The position numbers and the translations under genes were made by a program. From an uncultured Candidatus Saccharibacteria bacterium (GTDB lineage: Bacteria; Patescibacteriota; Saccharimonadia; Saccharimonadales; Saccharimonadaceae), in the NCBI GenBank assembly GCA_948477625.1, contig CAOLNK010000007.1, forward strand, positions 7,618-29,123: DNA of 21,506 nt, given 5' to 3'. This document shows, piece by piece, positions 15,412 through 21,506 of the stretch (position 1 is the stretch's first letter; every line of letters begins with the position of its first letter). The notes below the pieces were generated by a model. It saw only the letters and a program-made list of their open reading frames with translations, ran no database searches and was not told the origin of the DNA.

Positions 15412-15439
15412 ATTATAGCGTATTTTTTCGTTTTTGCAA
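15412..15439 (-). promoter_or_regulatory. ftsA promoter giving a leaderless mRNA
   Basis: TTGCAA (15434-15439), 16-bp spacer, TATAAT (15412-15417) on the minus strand, with just 6 nt to the ATG at 15405, placing the expected start nucleotide on the A of ATG. No ribosome site is present. Confidence 0.78.
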
Positions 15440-15440
15440 C

Positions 15441-15477
15441 AAAAAGAAAAGCCCAGACAGCTATCGCCGTCTAGGCT
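15441..15477 (-). terminator. Intrinsic terminator after the 121-aa gene
   Basis: A 9-bp minus-strand stem (AGCCTAGAC with GTCTGGGCT, one U-G pair) is followed by TTTTCTTTTT. It lies about 20 nt after the stop and immediately upstream of the ftsA promoter, insulating the division operon. Confidence 0.9.
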
Positions 15478-15498
15478 CATAATTTTTTATTAGAGGCC

Positions 15499-15864
15499 TC
15501 AAATGGCAAATTCGTCATTGCCGTCATGATAGATGTCAGTAGCGGCATACTCTATGCGTGCCCTCAGATAGCGTAAGTCATTATCCGACAGCTCATAGGT
15601 ATCTTGATAAACAAGACTATTCACTAACTCTATCTTCACAAAAGCCTTCCCTGCCTGCGCAAGATACTGCTGTTCGCCAATTCTCTGCAATCTATTGCCT
15701 GCAATTTTCAACTCCTGATCAAAATCGTCTACGATTTTATCGCCAACCATCGCAACGGCTTCATCCCTCGTAATCTGACGCGAGGTCAACAGTTGGCTTA
15801 TACTTACACCGCGTCCTTTGTGACCAAGTCTACCAATTGTAGCCCATTTCCCTTTTTTCTCCAT
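15499..15864 (-). CDS. 121-aa protein of unknown function
   Basis: Soluble protein beginning MEKKGKWATIGRLGHKGRG: a basic, Gly-rich N-terminal stretch, a middle helical part with TSRQITRDEAVAMVGDKIVDDF, and an acidic C-terminus (YHDGNDEFAI). No membrane segment or signal peptide; family not recognised. The basic first 25 residues could contact nucleic acid, which is only a guess. The open frame allows a GTG start three codons earlier (15873), but that GTG is part of the AAGGTG ribosome site, so the ATG at 15864 is preferred. It is a single-gene unit between map and ftsA, with a strong promoter, a leader holding a terminator-like hairpin, and a good terminator. Confidence 0.78.
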   Translation of the reverse strand: MEKKGKWATIGRLGHKGRGVSISQLLTSRQITRDEAVAMVGDKIVDDFDQELKIAGNRLQRIGEQQYLAQAGKAFVKIELVNSLVYQDTYELSDNDLRYLRARIEYAATDIYHDGNDEFAI

Positions 15865-15899
15865 TCTAATCACCTTCCCTTCATATATATGGAGAACCT

Positions 15900-15931
15900 A
15901 AAAAACAACTCTCGTGCTAAAATTTCACGAG
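15900..15931 (-). promoter_or_regulatory. Possible attenuator in the leader of the 121-aa gene
   Basis: On the minus strand, CTCGTG (15926-15931) pairs with CACGAG (15911-15916) around a 9-nt loop. The stem is followed by AGTTG and six T (15900-15905). It lies between the promoter and the gene, so it could stop part of the transcripts early. No competing antiterminator was found. Confidence 0.5.
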
Positions 15932-15942
15932 CGTATACTTCC

Positions 15943-15971
15943 ATTGTAGCACAGATTTATATATTTGTCAA
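15943..15971 (-). promoter_or_regulatory. Strong promoter of the 121-aa gene
   Basis: TTGACA (15966-15971), 17-bp spacer ending TCTGTGC, TACAAT (15943-15948) on the minus strand. Start expected near 15936. Confidence 0.92.
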
Positions 15972-16032
15972 GCGCTTTAGTACTTTTTACTAAATAGTCC
16001 TCGGCCTTGGGCGTTTACGCCTCAAAGTAGAA

Positions 16033-16060
16033 ATTACCGCCGTTAAGAAACGCCGGTAAT
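16033..16060 (-). terminator. Hairpin after map, probable weak terminator
   Basis: A 12-bp stem with one mismatch (ATTACCG...GCGTT against AACGG...CGGTAAT) lies about 80 nt after the map stop. Only a broken T-run (TTTCT) follows. Further small hairpins (GGCGT/ACGCC and TTTAGTA/TACTAAA) lie between it and the next promoter. Confidence 0.5.
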
Positions 16061-16137
16061 CACTATCACAATAATTCCATTCTACCACGCTTTGACGTCA
16101 ATGTCTAGGCTCAAATGCCCCAAAGCTCCCAGAGGAA

Positions 16138-16914
16138 TTAATCCGGCAAGGTCAAAACTTCACATCCGTCCTCAGTCACTAAAATCGTATGCTCGCAATG
16201 GCAACCAATCGAACCATCCTTCATTTTTACCGTCCAGTTGCTCTCTCTATCCACATAATTAGCCGGTTTCCCTAAACACGACATTGGCTCAATACAAATC
16301 GTGTCCCCCACTTTCAAAGTATAGCCATGCCCACGCACTCCATAATTTGGCACATCCGGCTTCATGTGCATTTCTTTACCAATACCATGACCGATATAGT
16401 TCTCGATCACCCCCAACTTCCCCTGGCGCAACACCTTTTCTACCGCATAGCCGATATCGCCTATCTTTGCCCCCGCACGCACTACATCAATTCCCGCCCA
16501 CATTGCTTTCTCGGTCGTCGCAATCATTTGCTTCACTGCTGGTGAACCTTTTTTGCCTACCATCATAGTAAAAGCCGAATCCACATAGTAACCGTCATAG
16601 AGAACATCCAAATCAAAACTCACCTTGTCACCCTCTTCCAACACCTCATCTGTTGGCGCGCCATGCACCAATTCATCATTTACTGAAATGCAAATCGCTC
16701 CCGGGAATGACTCCTCAAGATAGTCATACGCTACCTTAGCGCCACGGGCTACAATCTCCGCTCGCACCCAAGCATCAATTTCCTTCCCAGTCATGCCTGG
16801 CTGCACATGTTCTTTCAAATCCCCCAGCAAATTCCCAAGAATCTTACCCCCAGCGCGCATTGCCGCAACTTTTTCCTGCAAGTTTTCCACAGGCCGTATA
16901 ATTTTTTTATTCAT
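16138..16914 (-). CDS. map: Methionine aminopeptidase type I
   Basis: Removes the initiator methionine from new proteins. The 258-aa product has a pita-bread metalloprotease core with all five expected metal ligands by position: D101 (SFDLD), D112 (YYVDSAF), H176 (IGHGIGK), E209 (ICIEP) and E241 (CEHTILVTEDG), and the substrate-site histidine H84 in VNDELVHGAP. No N-terminal zinc-finger extension, so this is the short bacterial type. The ATG overlaps the end of adk by 8 nt and uses an AGAGGTAG ribosome site inside adk, so the two are translationally coupled. In many bacteria adk and map sit with secY and infA in the ribosomal operon; here they stand alone. Confidence 0.97.
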   Translation of the reverse strand: MNKKIIRPVENLQEKVAAMRAGGKILGNLLGDLKEHVQPGMTGKEIDAWVRAEIVARGAKVAYDYLEESFPGAICISVNDELVHGAPTDEVLEEGDKVSFDLDVLYDGYYVDSAFTMMVGKKGSPAVKQMIATTEKAMWAGIDVVRAGAKIGDIGYAVEKVLRQGKLGVIENYIGHGIGKEMHMKPDVPNYGVRGHGYTLKVGDTICIEPMSCLGKPANYVDRESNWTVKMKDGSIGCHCEHTILVTEDGCEVLTLPD

Positions 16915-17449
16915 TTTCTACCTCTATTGTAATCTGTTTAATCCGCTCATGCACCTCTTCGACCGTGCCAATGCCATCTACATCCATAATCTTTATGCCA
17001 CTCTCTCGAAAAACCTCACAAACTGAATAAATATTTTGTTCAGTCAACCGAAAACGCTCTTCTATCACCTCAATGGTCTGGTCATCAGAACGTCCACGTA
17101 GCTCCATACGGTGTATCAACTCAGCTTTTGGCACAATAATTCGCACCACCATCTCAACCCTACTCATCATATTCTCAATCAACCACTTTGCCTGCCCTGC
17201 TGTACGCGGAAATCCATCCATCACTACATCGCCACCTCGCGCAAAAATCTGCGCCAACTCTTGCTCCACCAGGGGAATAATCATTTCGTCTGGCACCATA
17301 TTTCCGTGATTTAACGACTCAATTACAGCCACATCTGCACTATCACGCAACATTTGCCCTGTCGATAACCATACTCGCCCAGTTTCTTTAGCTAACATCT
17401 GCCCTTGCGTGCTCTTACCAGAACCCGCCAAACCCATCAATATAATCAT
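16907..17449 (-). CDS. adk: Adenylate kinase, short form
   Basis: Catalyses ATP + AMP to 2 ADP, keeping adenine nucleotides in balance. The 180-aa product has the P-loop GLAGSGKST (6-14), the AMP-site DGFPRT (78-83), and LRGRSDD (117-123) in the lid area. The lid is short, without the zinc-binding insertion of the long form. A few other nucleoside monophosphate kinases share these motifs, but pairing with map favours adenylate kinase. The ATG at 17449 follows TATAAT by 6 nt without a ribosome site, so the mRNA is predicted leaderless. It is divergent from rpsU and overlaps map by 8 nt. Confidence 0.92.
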   Translation of the reverse strand: MIILMGLAGSGKSTQGQMLAKETGRVWLSTGQMLRDSADVAVIESLNHGNMVPDEMIIPLVEQELAQIFARGGDVVMDGFPRTAGQAKWLIENMMSRVEMVVRIIVPKAELIHRMELRGRSDDQTIEVIEERFRLTEQNIYSVCEVFRESGIKIMDVDGIGTVEEVHERIKQITIEVENE

Positions 17450-17455
17450 ATCCCT

Positions 17456-17461
17456 ATTATA
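17456..17461 (-). promoter_or_regulatory. adk promoter (-10) giving a leaderless mRNA
   Basis: TATAAT on the minus strand ends 6 nt before the adk ATG. No convincing -35 lies 16-18 bp upstream, where the sequence is shared with the divergent rpsU promoter. Confidence 0.65.
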
Positions 17462-17475
17462 CTACAAAATTAGGG

Positions 17476-17504
17476 TTGTATAATAGGGAAAAATTTGCTA
17501 TAAT
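17476..17504 (+). promoter_or_regulatory. rpsU promoter
   Basis: TTGTAT (17476-17481), 17-bp spacer ending TTTGC, TATAAT (17499-17504), 9 nt before the rpsU ATG. A leader of only about 2-3 nt is expected. The adk and rpsU promoters are back to back within about 50 bp. Confidence 0.75.
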
Positions 17505-17513
17505 GTGCCTAGT

Positions 17514-17732
17514 ATGGCAATCAAAGTTACACGTAAAGATCAGAACGAGGCCAATGAAAACCTCATTCGTCGCTTCAATCGCAAGGTTTTGCAGAGCGGC
17601 ATCATGCCACTCAAGAAGTCGCAAATGCGCTTCTCTAAGCCAATTTCGAAGCGTGAGCGCCGCAGCAAGGCTATCATCCGCGAAATTCGTCGCGCCGAGA
17701 AAGCCGAACGCATGCGCCTTGGGCTGAAATAA
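17514..17732 (+). CDS. rpsU: 30S ribosomal protein S21
   Basis: Small basic protein of the 30S subunit, near the site where mRNA and the anti-Shine-Dalgarno end of 16S rRNA meet. The 72-aa product MAIKVTRKDQNE... has the family layout: an N-terminal strand, then long basic helices with ENLIRRFNRKVLQSGIMP and KPISKRERRSKAIIR. The ATG at 17514 is preferred over the upstream in-frame GTG (17505) because it gives the usual N-terminus. It is divergent from adk, has a promoter 9 nt upstream with no ribosome site, and a strong terminator directly after. S21 is often under separate control; its own promoter here fits that. Confidence 0.96.
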   Translation: MAIKVTRKDQNEANENLIRRFNRKVLQSGIMPLKKSQMRFSKPISKRERRSKAIIREIRRAEKAERMRLGLK

Positions 17733-18033
17733 TCCAAAAATAACCTCGCAAGGGGTTATTTTTTATGAAAATTTCAAGGGATAGGCATAGCTGTTGTCTA
17801 TCCCTTTTGCTTTGACCGGTCAACCTTTTTGTCTGCAAACACCGCGCAAAATACGCAAAATCTTCTTCGCACTCCTTCAGCCCCACACTATCATACCGAT
17901 AAATCCACTTCTCTGGCTTCACCTTGTCCCGTGGTCCATAGCCAAAATCCAGCAATACGCTTTCATCACCTCTATGAACCATAATGCAGTCATGACTATG
18001 CTCGCGCAGCTGATTTAATACTAAATCTGCCAC
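17674..18033 (-). CDS. Small protein of unknown function, 3' end doubtful
   Basis: The frame from GTG at 18033 gives 119 aa: MADLVLNQLREHSHDC..., then VHRGDESVLLDFGYGPRDK and KWIYRYDSVGLKECEEDFAYFARCLQ. The first 80 residues look like a real alpha/beta protein; family not recognised. The last 35-40 residues run through two hairpins and antisense to the end of rpsU, so they may not be native. One base fewer in the A4 run at about 17805-17808 would end the protein as SKGIDNSYAYPLKFS at 17764, before the rpsU terminator. In-frame codons before the GTG (ALIREIV) also look protein-like up to a TAG, so the 5' end may be damaged too. It follows recJ on the same strand, with a weak AGGG ribosome site. 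Confidence 0.55.
   Translation of the reverse strand: MADLVLNQLREHSHDCIMVHRGDESVLLDFGYGPRDKVKPEKWIYRYDSVGLKECEEDFAYFARCLQTKRLTGQSKRDRQQLCLSLEIFIKNNPLRGYFWIISAQGACVRLSRRDEFRG
17738..17765 (+). terminator. rpsU terminator
   Basis: An 8-bp stem (AAATAACC with GGTTATTT) with an 8-nt loop, running into TTTTTT, begins 6 nt after the rpsU stop. Confidence 0.9.
17776..17808 (+). terminator. Second hairpin after rpsU, possible back-up terminator
   Basis: A 9-bp stem (AAGGGATAG with CTATCCCTT) followed by TTTTGC on the plus strand. It lies within the doubtful 3' part of the opposing gene and may serve both strands. Confidence 0.5.
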
Positions 18034-18155
18034 GATTTCCCTGATCAGTGCTACCTACGAAGTCCCCCAGAAAGGTTTCCGGTCTCAAAAGTCCCAAACC
18101 ACTACAGATAGCGCCCCAGGGCAACCCAAGGAAAAGGTGTTTATAGGAAACTGCC

Positions 18156-19760
18156 TTATACTACCGCTAATTTTACAATCCGCCCCTCCACGCTTCGTAG
18201 CCCCCGATACTCGTTCTCCCCCAGCGTAATCCAAGCGTTTATCGTTTCTCCACCTCTAAGCTTAAGGCATTCCTCTGGTGCAAAAAATTGGATTAACTTC
18301 AGACTTTTACCATTTTGATCCCATACCGTCAAACGTAAATGTTTACCGTCTGCTCCTAACTTAGCCGCTTCAATCACCCGCACCTCTGGCAAAAGAAAAA
18401 TCGGCTCCTCATTCCCTGTGCCATAGGGCTCCAACTTTTGCAACTCTGCCACTAATTCTAGAGATAATTGTTCAAAATCGGTCACCTGTAAATCTTCATG
18501 TACATCCAAAAATCTTCCCTGGTTCTCGAGCTCTAAACCGTCATAATAAGCATTAATTGCTCGCCGAAACTCATCGATTTTATCCTTGGCGACCTTCAAG
18601 CCGCAGGCTTCGGCGTGACCACCACCAGAGATGATATAGTCTTTACAGACTACTAATGCTTCTGCTAAATTAAACTCGCCGAAGCTGCGGCCGGATCCTT
18701 TGTAACCCTCGCCGGTTTCGGCGAGCACAATGGCGGGGCGGTGATATTGCTCCACCAGCTTCCCTGCCACAATGCCCAAAATGCCTTCATGCCAATCACC
18801 ACATTCCACCATCACCGCCCCGCCATCCACGCCGCGGGTCGCAATTTCTTTTAGCACAGCCTGCTGCTGGGCCTTGCGAGCCTTATTTAGATTCTCTAGC
18901 TGCATTGCCAGCGCTGCTGCCTCTGGACGACTCCCGGCCAACAGCAATTGCAATGCCAAATCAGCACTTTCCATGCGACCCGCGGCGTTCAGACGCGGCC
19001 CGACCTGAAACCCTACCGATTCACTATTCAACTTCTTCACCCCTGCGGCTAACATCAATTCTTTCAGCCCCGCGCGCCGCGTCTTTTCCAAAACCTTGAA
19101 TCCATAATAACACAACCGCCGATTTTCACCCCGCAGGCGCATACTATCACACACTGTGCCAATCAATACTAAATCCAGCAGCCACTTCTCTTGCCCCTCT
19201 GGAATCAACCCTGCATGCACCAGCGCCTGCGCCAGCTTAAACACCACCCCTACACCAGCCAATTCCCTCAGCTCTGAGTTGCAATCTTTCCGCTTTGGGT
19301 TTACCACTGCTACCGCCTCCGGTAAAGTCTCCGCACACTCGTGGTGATCTGTAATAATCACATCCACCCCCGCCTCGTTCAACTGCTCCACAATCTCATG
19401 ATTGCGACTACCGCAGTCCACTGTCATCACCAGTTTCACCCCCGTATCCTTGGCACGTTCCACTACCTTCGTACTCATGCCATAACCATCCGTAAATCGA
19501 TTTGGCAGCATAATCTCGACCGTCTTCACTCCTGCGAGCTCCAACGTGTCGTGCAATACCGTGCTCGCCGTCACGCCATCAGCATCATAGTCGCCATAAA
19601 TCAAGACTTTTTCGCCCCGCTCTACCGCCTGCCGAATTCGTTCCACCGCCTTAGCCATATCTGGCAACAGCTCCGGCTCTAGACATTCTTCATACTTTGG
19701 ATTCAAAAAACCAGACTCTATCTGCCGCACCCGCAACAATTCTTCAAACAGCGCACTCAC
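18156..19760 (-). CDS. recJ: Single-strand DNA 5'-3' exonuclease RecJ
   Basis: DHH-family nuclease that trims 5' single-stranded DNA in recombination and mismatch or base-excision repair. The 534-aa product shows motif I IYGDYDADG (54-62, D57, D59, D61), VMTVDCGS (111-118, D115), the DHH motif ITDHHE (136-141), LIGTVCDSM (about 196-204), GPRLNAAGRM, and the DHHA1 signature SGGGHAEACG (about 373-382), then the C-terminal OB-like domain. All catalytic residues expected for the family can be seen. The GTG start overlaps the stop of the winged-helix gene by 4 nt (GTGA), so translation is coupled and recJ probably shares its promoter. The length is near the usual bacterial size. Confidence 0.96.
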   Translation of the reverse strand: MSALFEELLRVRQIESGFLNPKYEECLEPELLPDMAKAVERIRQAVERGEKVLIYGDYDADGVTASTVLHDTLELAGVKTVEIMLPNRFTDGYGMSTKVVERAKDTGVKLVMTVDCGSRNHEIVEQLNEAGVDVIITDHHECAETLPEAVAVVNPKRKDCNSELRELAGVGVVFKLAQALVHAGLIPEGQEKWLLDLVLIGTVCDSMRLRGENRRLCYYGFKVLEKTRRAGLKELMLAAGVKKLNSESVGFQVGPRLNAAGRMESADLALQLLLAGSRPEAAALAMQLENLNKARKAQQQAVLKEIATRGVDGGAVMVECGDWHEGILGIVAGKLVEQYHRPAIVLAETGEGYKGSGRSFGEFNLAEALVVCKDYIISGGGHAEACGLKVAKDKIDEFRRAINAYYDGLELENQGRFLDVHEDLQVTDFEQLSLELVAELQKLEPYGTGNEEPIFLLPEVRVIEAAKLGADGKHLRLTVWDQNGKSLKLIQFFAPEECLKLRGGETINAWITLGENEYRGLRSVEGRIVKLAVV

Positions 19761-20056
19761 CCTAGGGACTTATCGGCTTTGTTAACCTTTGACATCTGTT
19801 GTGACTTGATTACCATACTCTGCAACTCCTTAAGCAATGGGAACTGCTTATTCATCTGATAAATCTTTGTATTGCCCTTTTGCGTCACAATCAGGAAACC
19901 GCCCCGTTCCAATCTCTGCAACTCTCGCTGAATATTGCCCGGATCTTCCTTAATCAACTTTGATAGCGCCCGCACATGCGTCTTAAAATCTGGATATTTC
20001 GCAAAAACCACCACAATTTTGCGCCGCACCCGTGATGTAATGAAGATATCTAACAT
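19757..20056 (-). CDS. Winged-helix DNA-binding regulator, ArsR/MarR-like fold
   Basis: The 99-aa product has a winged helix-turn-helix: ALSKLIKEDPGNIQRELQRLERGGFLIV (about 34-61) forms the helix-turn-helix with the recognition helix at NIQRELQRL, and TQKGNTKIYQMN (about 62-73) is the wing. The tail FPLLKELQSMV matches small regulators of the ArsR-like group often found beside unrelated enzymes. No metal-binding Cys/His cluster is seen. It is the first gene of an operon with recJ (4-nt overlap). A 15-bp palindrome covers the -35 of its promoter, so it may repress itself and recJ. The start has a GGAGAGAGG ribosome site. Confidence 0.87.
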   Translation of the reverse strand: MLDIFITSRVRRKIVVVFAKYPDFKTHVRALSKLIKEDPGNIQRELQRLERGGFLIVTQKGNTKIYQMNKQFPLLKELQSMVIKSQQMSKVNKADKSLG

Positions 20057-20079
20057 TCTACCTCTCTCCTATTACATCC

Positions 20080-20107
20080 ATTATACTCCTCGTTGTAAAT
20101 TTTACAA
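20080..20107 (-). promoter_or_regulatory. Promoter of the winged-helix-recJ operon with overlapping operator
   Basis: On the minus strand, TTGTAA (20102-20107), 16-bp spacer and TATAAT (20080-20085). A perfect palindrome TTGTAAATTTTACAA (20093-20107) covers the -35. This is a good candidate operator for the regulator encoded just downstream. Confidence 0.72.
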
Positions 20108-20120
20108 GCCAAGCTAGTAA

Positions 20121-20146
20121 AAGGCCAGGACTTCCGTCCTAGCCTT
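20121..20146 (-). terminator. Terminator after the 228-aa gene
   Basis: An 11-bp stem (AAGGCTAGGAC with GTCCTGGCCTT, one U-G) with a GGAA loop, and TTTT at its 3' edge on the minus strand. It lies 23 nt after the stop. The T-run is short. Confidence 0.75.
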
Positions 20147-20169
20147 CATTTTACCCCCTCTCTATATAT

Positions 20170-20856
20170 TTAGTTCTTACTCGTTGCCAAACAAGTTTTC
20201 ATTGCCTCATCAATCTTAAGAAACAACGAATACATATCACTCATTTCATTTAGCAAAACTCTAAAGCCATTCTGCAAGCGCTGATCATTCGGTCGCAACC
20301 CCGCCAAAATTTGCGCAATCGCCATCAGAACCACCTCTTGATTTTGATAAGACCATTTACACTCATCCATGCAACCGTCATTTCCTTCAGCTTCCACTAC
20401 CTGACTACTCGCGATAAAACGCCCCCCATCTGTATTCAAGACCAGTACATTATATGCATTACCGACCCAAATGCAAGTCCTTGGGCAATCAGTATTAACC
20501 TCCAAACCCAGTCGCGTTCGCATTCTCGCGTAAGCTGACCAATCAACTACCGCTCCTATCGCTTTGTTAGTCAATACTTCGCTCTTATAATCGTCAGTGT
20601 TCGGAAACACCTTACGGAAATTACCATCTTTCAGAGTCACGTCCAGAATCGGATAATCAAAATCCCATATTCTTGCAGGGTTCTGACTCCCGCGAGCATA
20701 TTCCTGACCAAATATTACGACATTACCTTTATTACACTTAAACGACAAATTGTCTAAAGCCACGCTCAGTACCTCTAACAAGATATTCATTTCCTCCTCC
20801 ATAAGGGCCATTTCCCCGCTCATCCTTGGGAACAGTATCGTCTCTGCAAAATTCAT
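20170..20856 (-). CDS. 228-aa protein of unknown function
   Basis: Soluble mixed alpha/beta protein without signal peptide or membrane helix. Segments seen: an N-terminal helix pair (MSGEMALMEEEMNILLEVL), a central part with VVIFGQEYARG and WDFDYPILDVTLKDGNF, a Cys-containing region (CPRTCIWVG, then GCMDECKW), and a helical C-terminus. Two CxxxC pairs could bind a metal or form disulfides, which is a guess. Family not recognised. The open frame extends to 20904, but the ATG at 20856 is chosen since GGAGGAAG lies a few nt before it. It is a single-gene unit with a promoter almost identical to that of the 422-aa gene, a leader of about 95 nt and a terminator. Confidence 0.8.
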   Translation of the reverse strand: MNFAETILFPRMSGEMALMEEEMNILLEVLSVALDNLSFKCNKGNVVIFGQEYARGSQNPARIWDFDYPILDVTLKDGNFRKVFPNTDDYKSEVLTNKAIGAVVDWSAYARMRTRLGLEVNTDCPRTCIWVGNAYNVLVLNTDGGRFIASSQVVEAEGNDGCMDECKWSYQNQEVVLMAIAQILAGLRPNDQRLQNGFRVLLNEMSDMYSLFLKIDEAMKTCLATSKN

Positions 20857-20956
20857 TTTTCTTCCTCCTCTTCTCTCTCCGATAAACACCAAAAATTGCC
20901 TCAAGACTGAACTAAATATTAATGATTCTTAAACTTATTATTAAGCTTATACCTTT

Positions 20957-20985
20957 ATTGTAGCACACTTTATACAAAAAGTCAA
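20957..20985 (-). promoter_or_regulatory. Strong promoter of the 228-aa gene
   Basis: TTGACT (20980-20985), 17-bp spacer ending ATAAAGTGTGC, TACAAT (20957-20962) on the minus strand. The spacer differs from that at 6901-6929 at only two positions. Start expected near 20950. Confidence 0.92.
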
Positions 20986-21094
20986 TAATTTTAATGCTTT
21001 TTCCTCAAAAATCTCAACGTCTATCTCTTTTTCAGTTATATTTTACAAATTAAACAGCGGTCAATCCCCCACCGAAAACATGTCATAATATTAT

Positions 21095-21102
21095 GCTATA
21101 AT
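21095..21102 (+). promoter_or_regulatory. priA promoter giving a leaderless mRNA
   Basis: TATAAT (21097-21102) preceded by TATGC (extended -10) ends 6 nt before the priA ATG. No good -35 and no ribosome site are seen. Confidence 0.7.
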
Positions 21103-21108
21103 GAATAT

Positions 21109-21506
21109 ATGTATTTCGAGGTAATTCCCACCGAAGTTTTTCGAGCTAACAGCGATGCGCTCACCTATCAATCTGACCAGGAATTACTCCCAGGGCAAAT
21201 TGTCTTAATTCCTATCGGTCACCGCACTGTCACCGGGGTAGTTTTACGTAAAATCGCCAAAGTTGACTTCCCTACTAAACCTATTACCCGCCTACTCCAC
21301 CCCTACCCCATCCCCCAGCATCTCCTCGCCAGCATCACCTGGCTCTCAAAATATTATCTTTCCTCGCTCCCTGCCACCGCCAATTTAATGATACCCGCCG
21401 GAATCACCGCCAGGGGAGCCATCAAGGCTACTACTGTTTGTCGAGAAAGACTAAAAGAGCGGTCAGCTGACCGCGAGGAACGAGAGCCCCGTAAAGACGG
21501 GCGCTC
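21109..21506 (+). CDS. priA: Primosomal helicase PriA, N-terminal part
   Basis: PriA reloads the replication machinery at stalled forks. Only 132 codons are in the window. They hold the N-terminal 3'-end-binding domain: MYFEVIPTEVFRANSDALTY, LLPGQIVLIPIGHRTVTGVV and ITWLSKYYLSSLPATANLMIPAG, which match the usual start of the family. The helicase domain lies beyond the right edge. After residue 110 the sequence becomes a highly charged linker (RERLKERSADREEREPRKDGR) coded by DNA with two palindromes. The ATG is 6 nt after TATAAT, so translation is probably leaderless. The N-terminus alone could in principle belong to a truncated PriA. Confidence 0.93.
   Translation, partial: MYFEVIPTEVFRANSDALTYQSDQELLPGQIVLIPIGHRTVTGVVLRKIAKVDFPTKPITRLLHPYPIPQHLLASITWLSKYYLSSLPATANLMIPAGITARGAIKATTVCRERLKERSADREEREPRKDGR
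21459..21506. repeat. Two adjacent GC-rich palindromes inside priA
   Basis: GCGGTCAGCTGACCGC (21459-21474) is a perfect 16-bp palindrome. It is followed by GAGCCCCGT-AAAG-ACGGGCGCTC (21484-21506), a hairpin with one bulge. Both lie in frame in the charged linker of PriA. Confidence 0.7.

Noticed and set aside
15406..15480. 25-codon N-terminal extension of FtsA
   Set aside because: It overlaps a terminator and the promoter, and family alignment from memory begins at MDEISRYAVGLDVG.
1..21506. Alternative genetic code with UGA read as glycine
   Set aside because: UGA ends several genes at sensible places (547-aa gene, winged-helix gene) and the large genes contain no in-frame UGA.
1..21506. 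tRNA or rRNA genes
   Set aside because: No cloverleaf-like segment with a GGTTCGAAT-type T-loop and no rRNA-like stretch was found by eye on either strand.

Overview
The window looks like part of a small, streamlined bacterial chromosome from the Candidate Phyla Radiation, most likely Candidatus Saccharibacteria (TM7). This is inferred from the compact housekeeping set (ileS, ftsA-ftsZ-nrdR, adk-map, rpsU, recJ, priA), the FtsZ N-terminus, a small protein resembling the DUF5663 group, and many short unknown proteins. UGA is used as a stop throughout, which argues against Gracilibacteria and Absconditabacteria. No tRNA, rRNA, CRISPR array or intact insertion sequence was seen. Almost all genes lie on the minus strand; the plus-strand genes are a broken gene near 11 kb, rpsU, and priA at the right edge.

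Layout. Positions 1-4.8 kb hold a three-gene minus-strand operon of unknown function: a 547-aa acidic protein, a 111-aa helical protein, and a large single-pass membrane protein that runs off the left edge inside a Gly-Gly-Gly-Glu-Glu repeat. Positions 4.8-7.5 kb hold three single-gene units of unknown function (85, 422 and 109 aa), each with its own promoter and terminator. Positions 7.5-10.9 kb hold a eukaryote-like isoleucyl-tRNA synthetase gene preceded by a well-formed T-box riboswitch that appears to act on translation. Positions 10.9-12.05 kb are disturbed: a plus-strand gene is split by two compensating single-base shifts, one inside an 18-bp perfect inverted repeat, and converges on a small membrane-protein gene. 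Positions 12.07-15.4 kb hold the division and nucleotide-regulation operon ftsA-ftsZ-nrdR-thioredoxin-fold gene; NrdR has lost its zinc-ribbon cysteines and the thioredoxin-fold protein has no CxxC. Positions 15.4-18.1 kb hold an unknown single-gene unit, the coupled adk-map pair, and divergent rpsU. Positions 18.0-20.1 kb hold a winged-helix regulator coupled to recJ and a small unknown gene. Positions 20.1-21.0 kb hold another unknown single-gene unit. The 5' part of priA closes the window.

Regulation. Two promoter styles stand out. Unknown genes use strong TTGAC(A/T)-17 bp-TA(C/T)AAT-like promoters, usually with TGTG or TGTGC before the -10, followed by a 5' leader and ending in a clear terminator. 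Several housekeeping genes (ftsA, adk, priA) have a TATAAT exactly 6 nt before the ATG, so their mRNAs are probably leaderless; rpsU is close to this. The T-box, a structured leader on the 109-aa gene, a possible attenuator before the 121-aa gene and a palindromic operator at the winged-helix gene add further likely control points. All functional calls rest on reading the translated sequences; no database search was possible.
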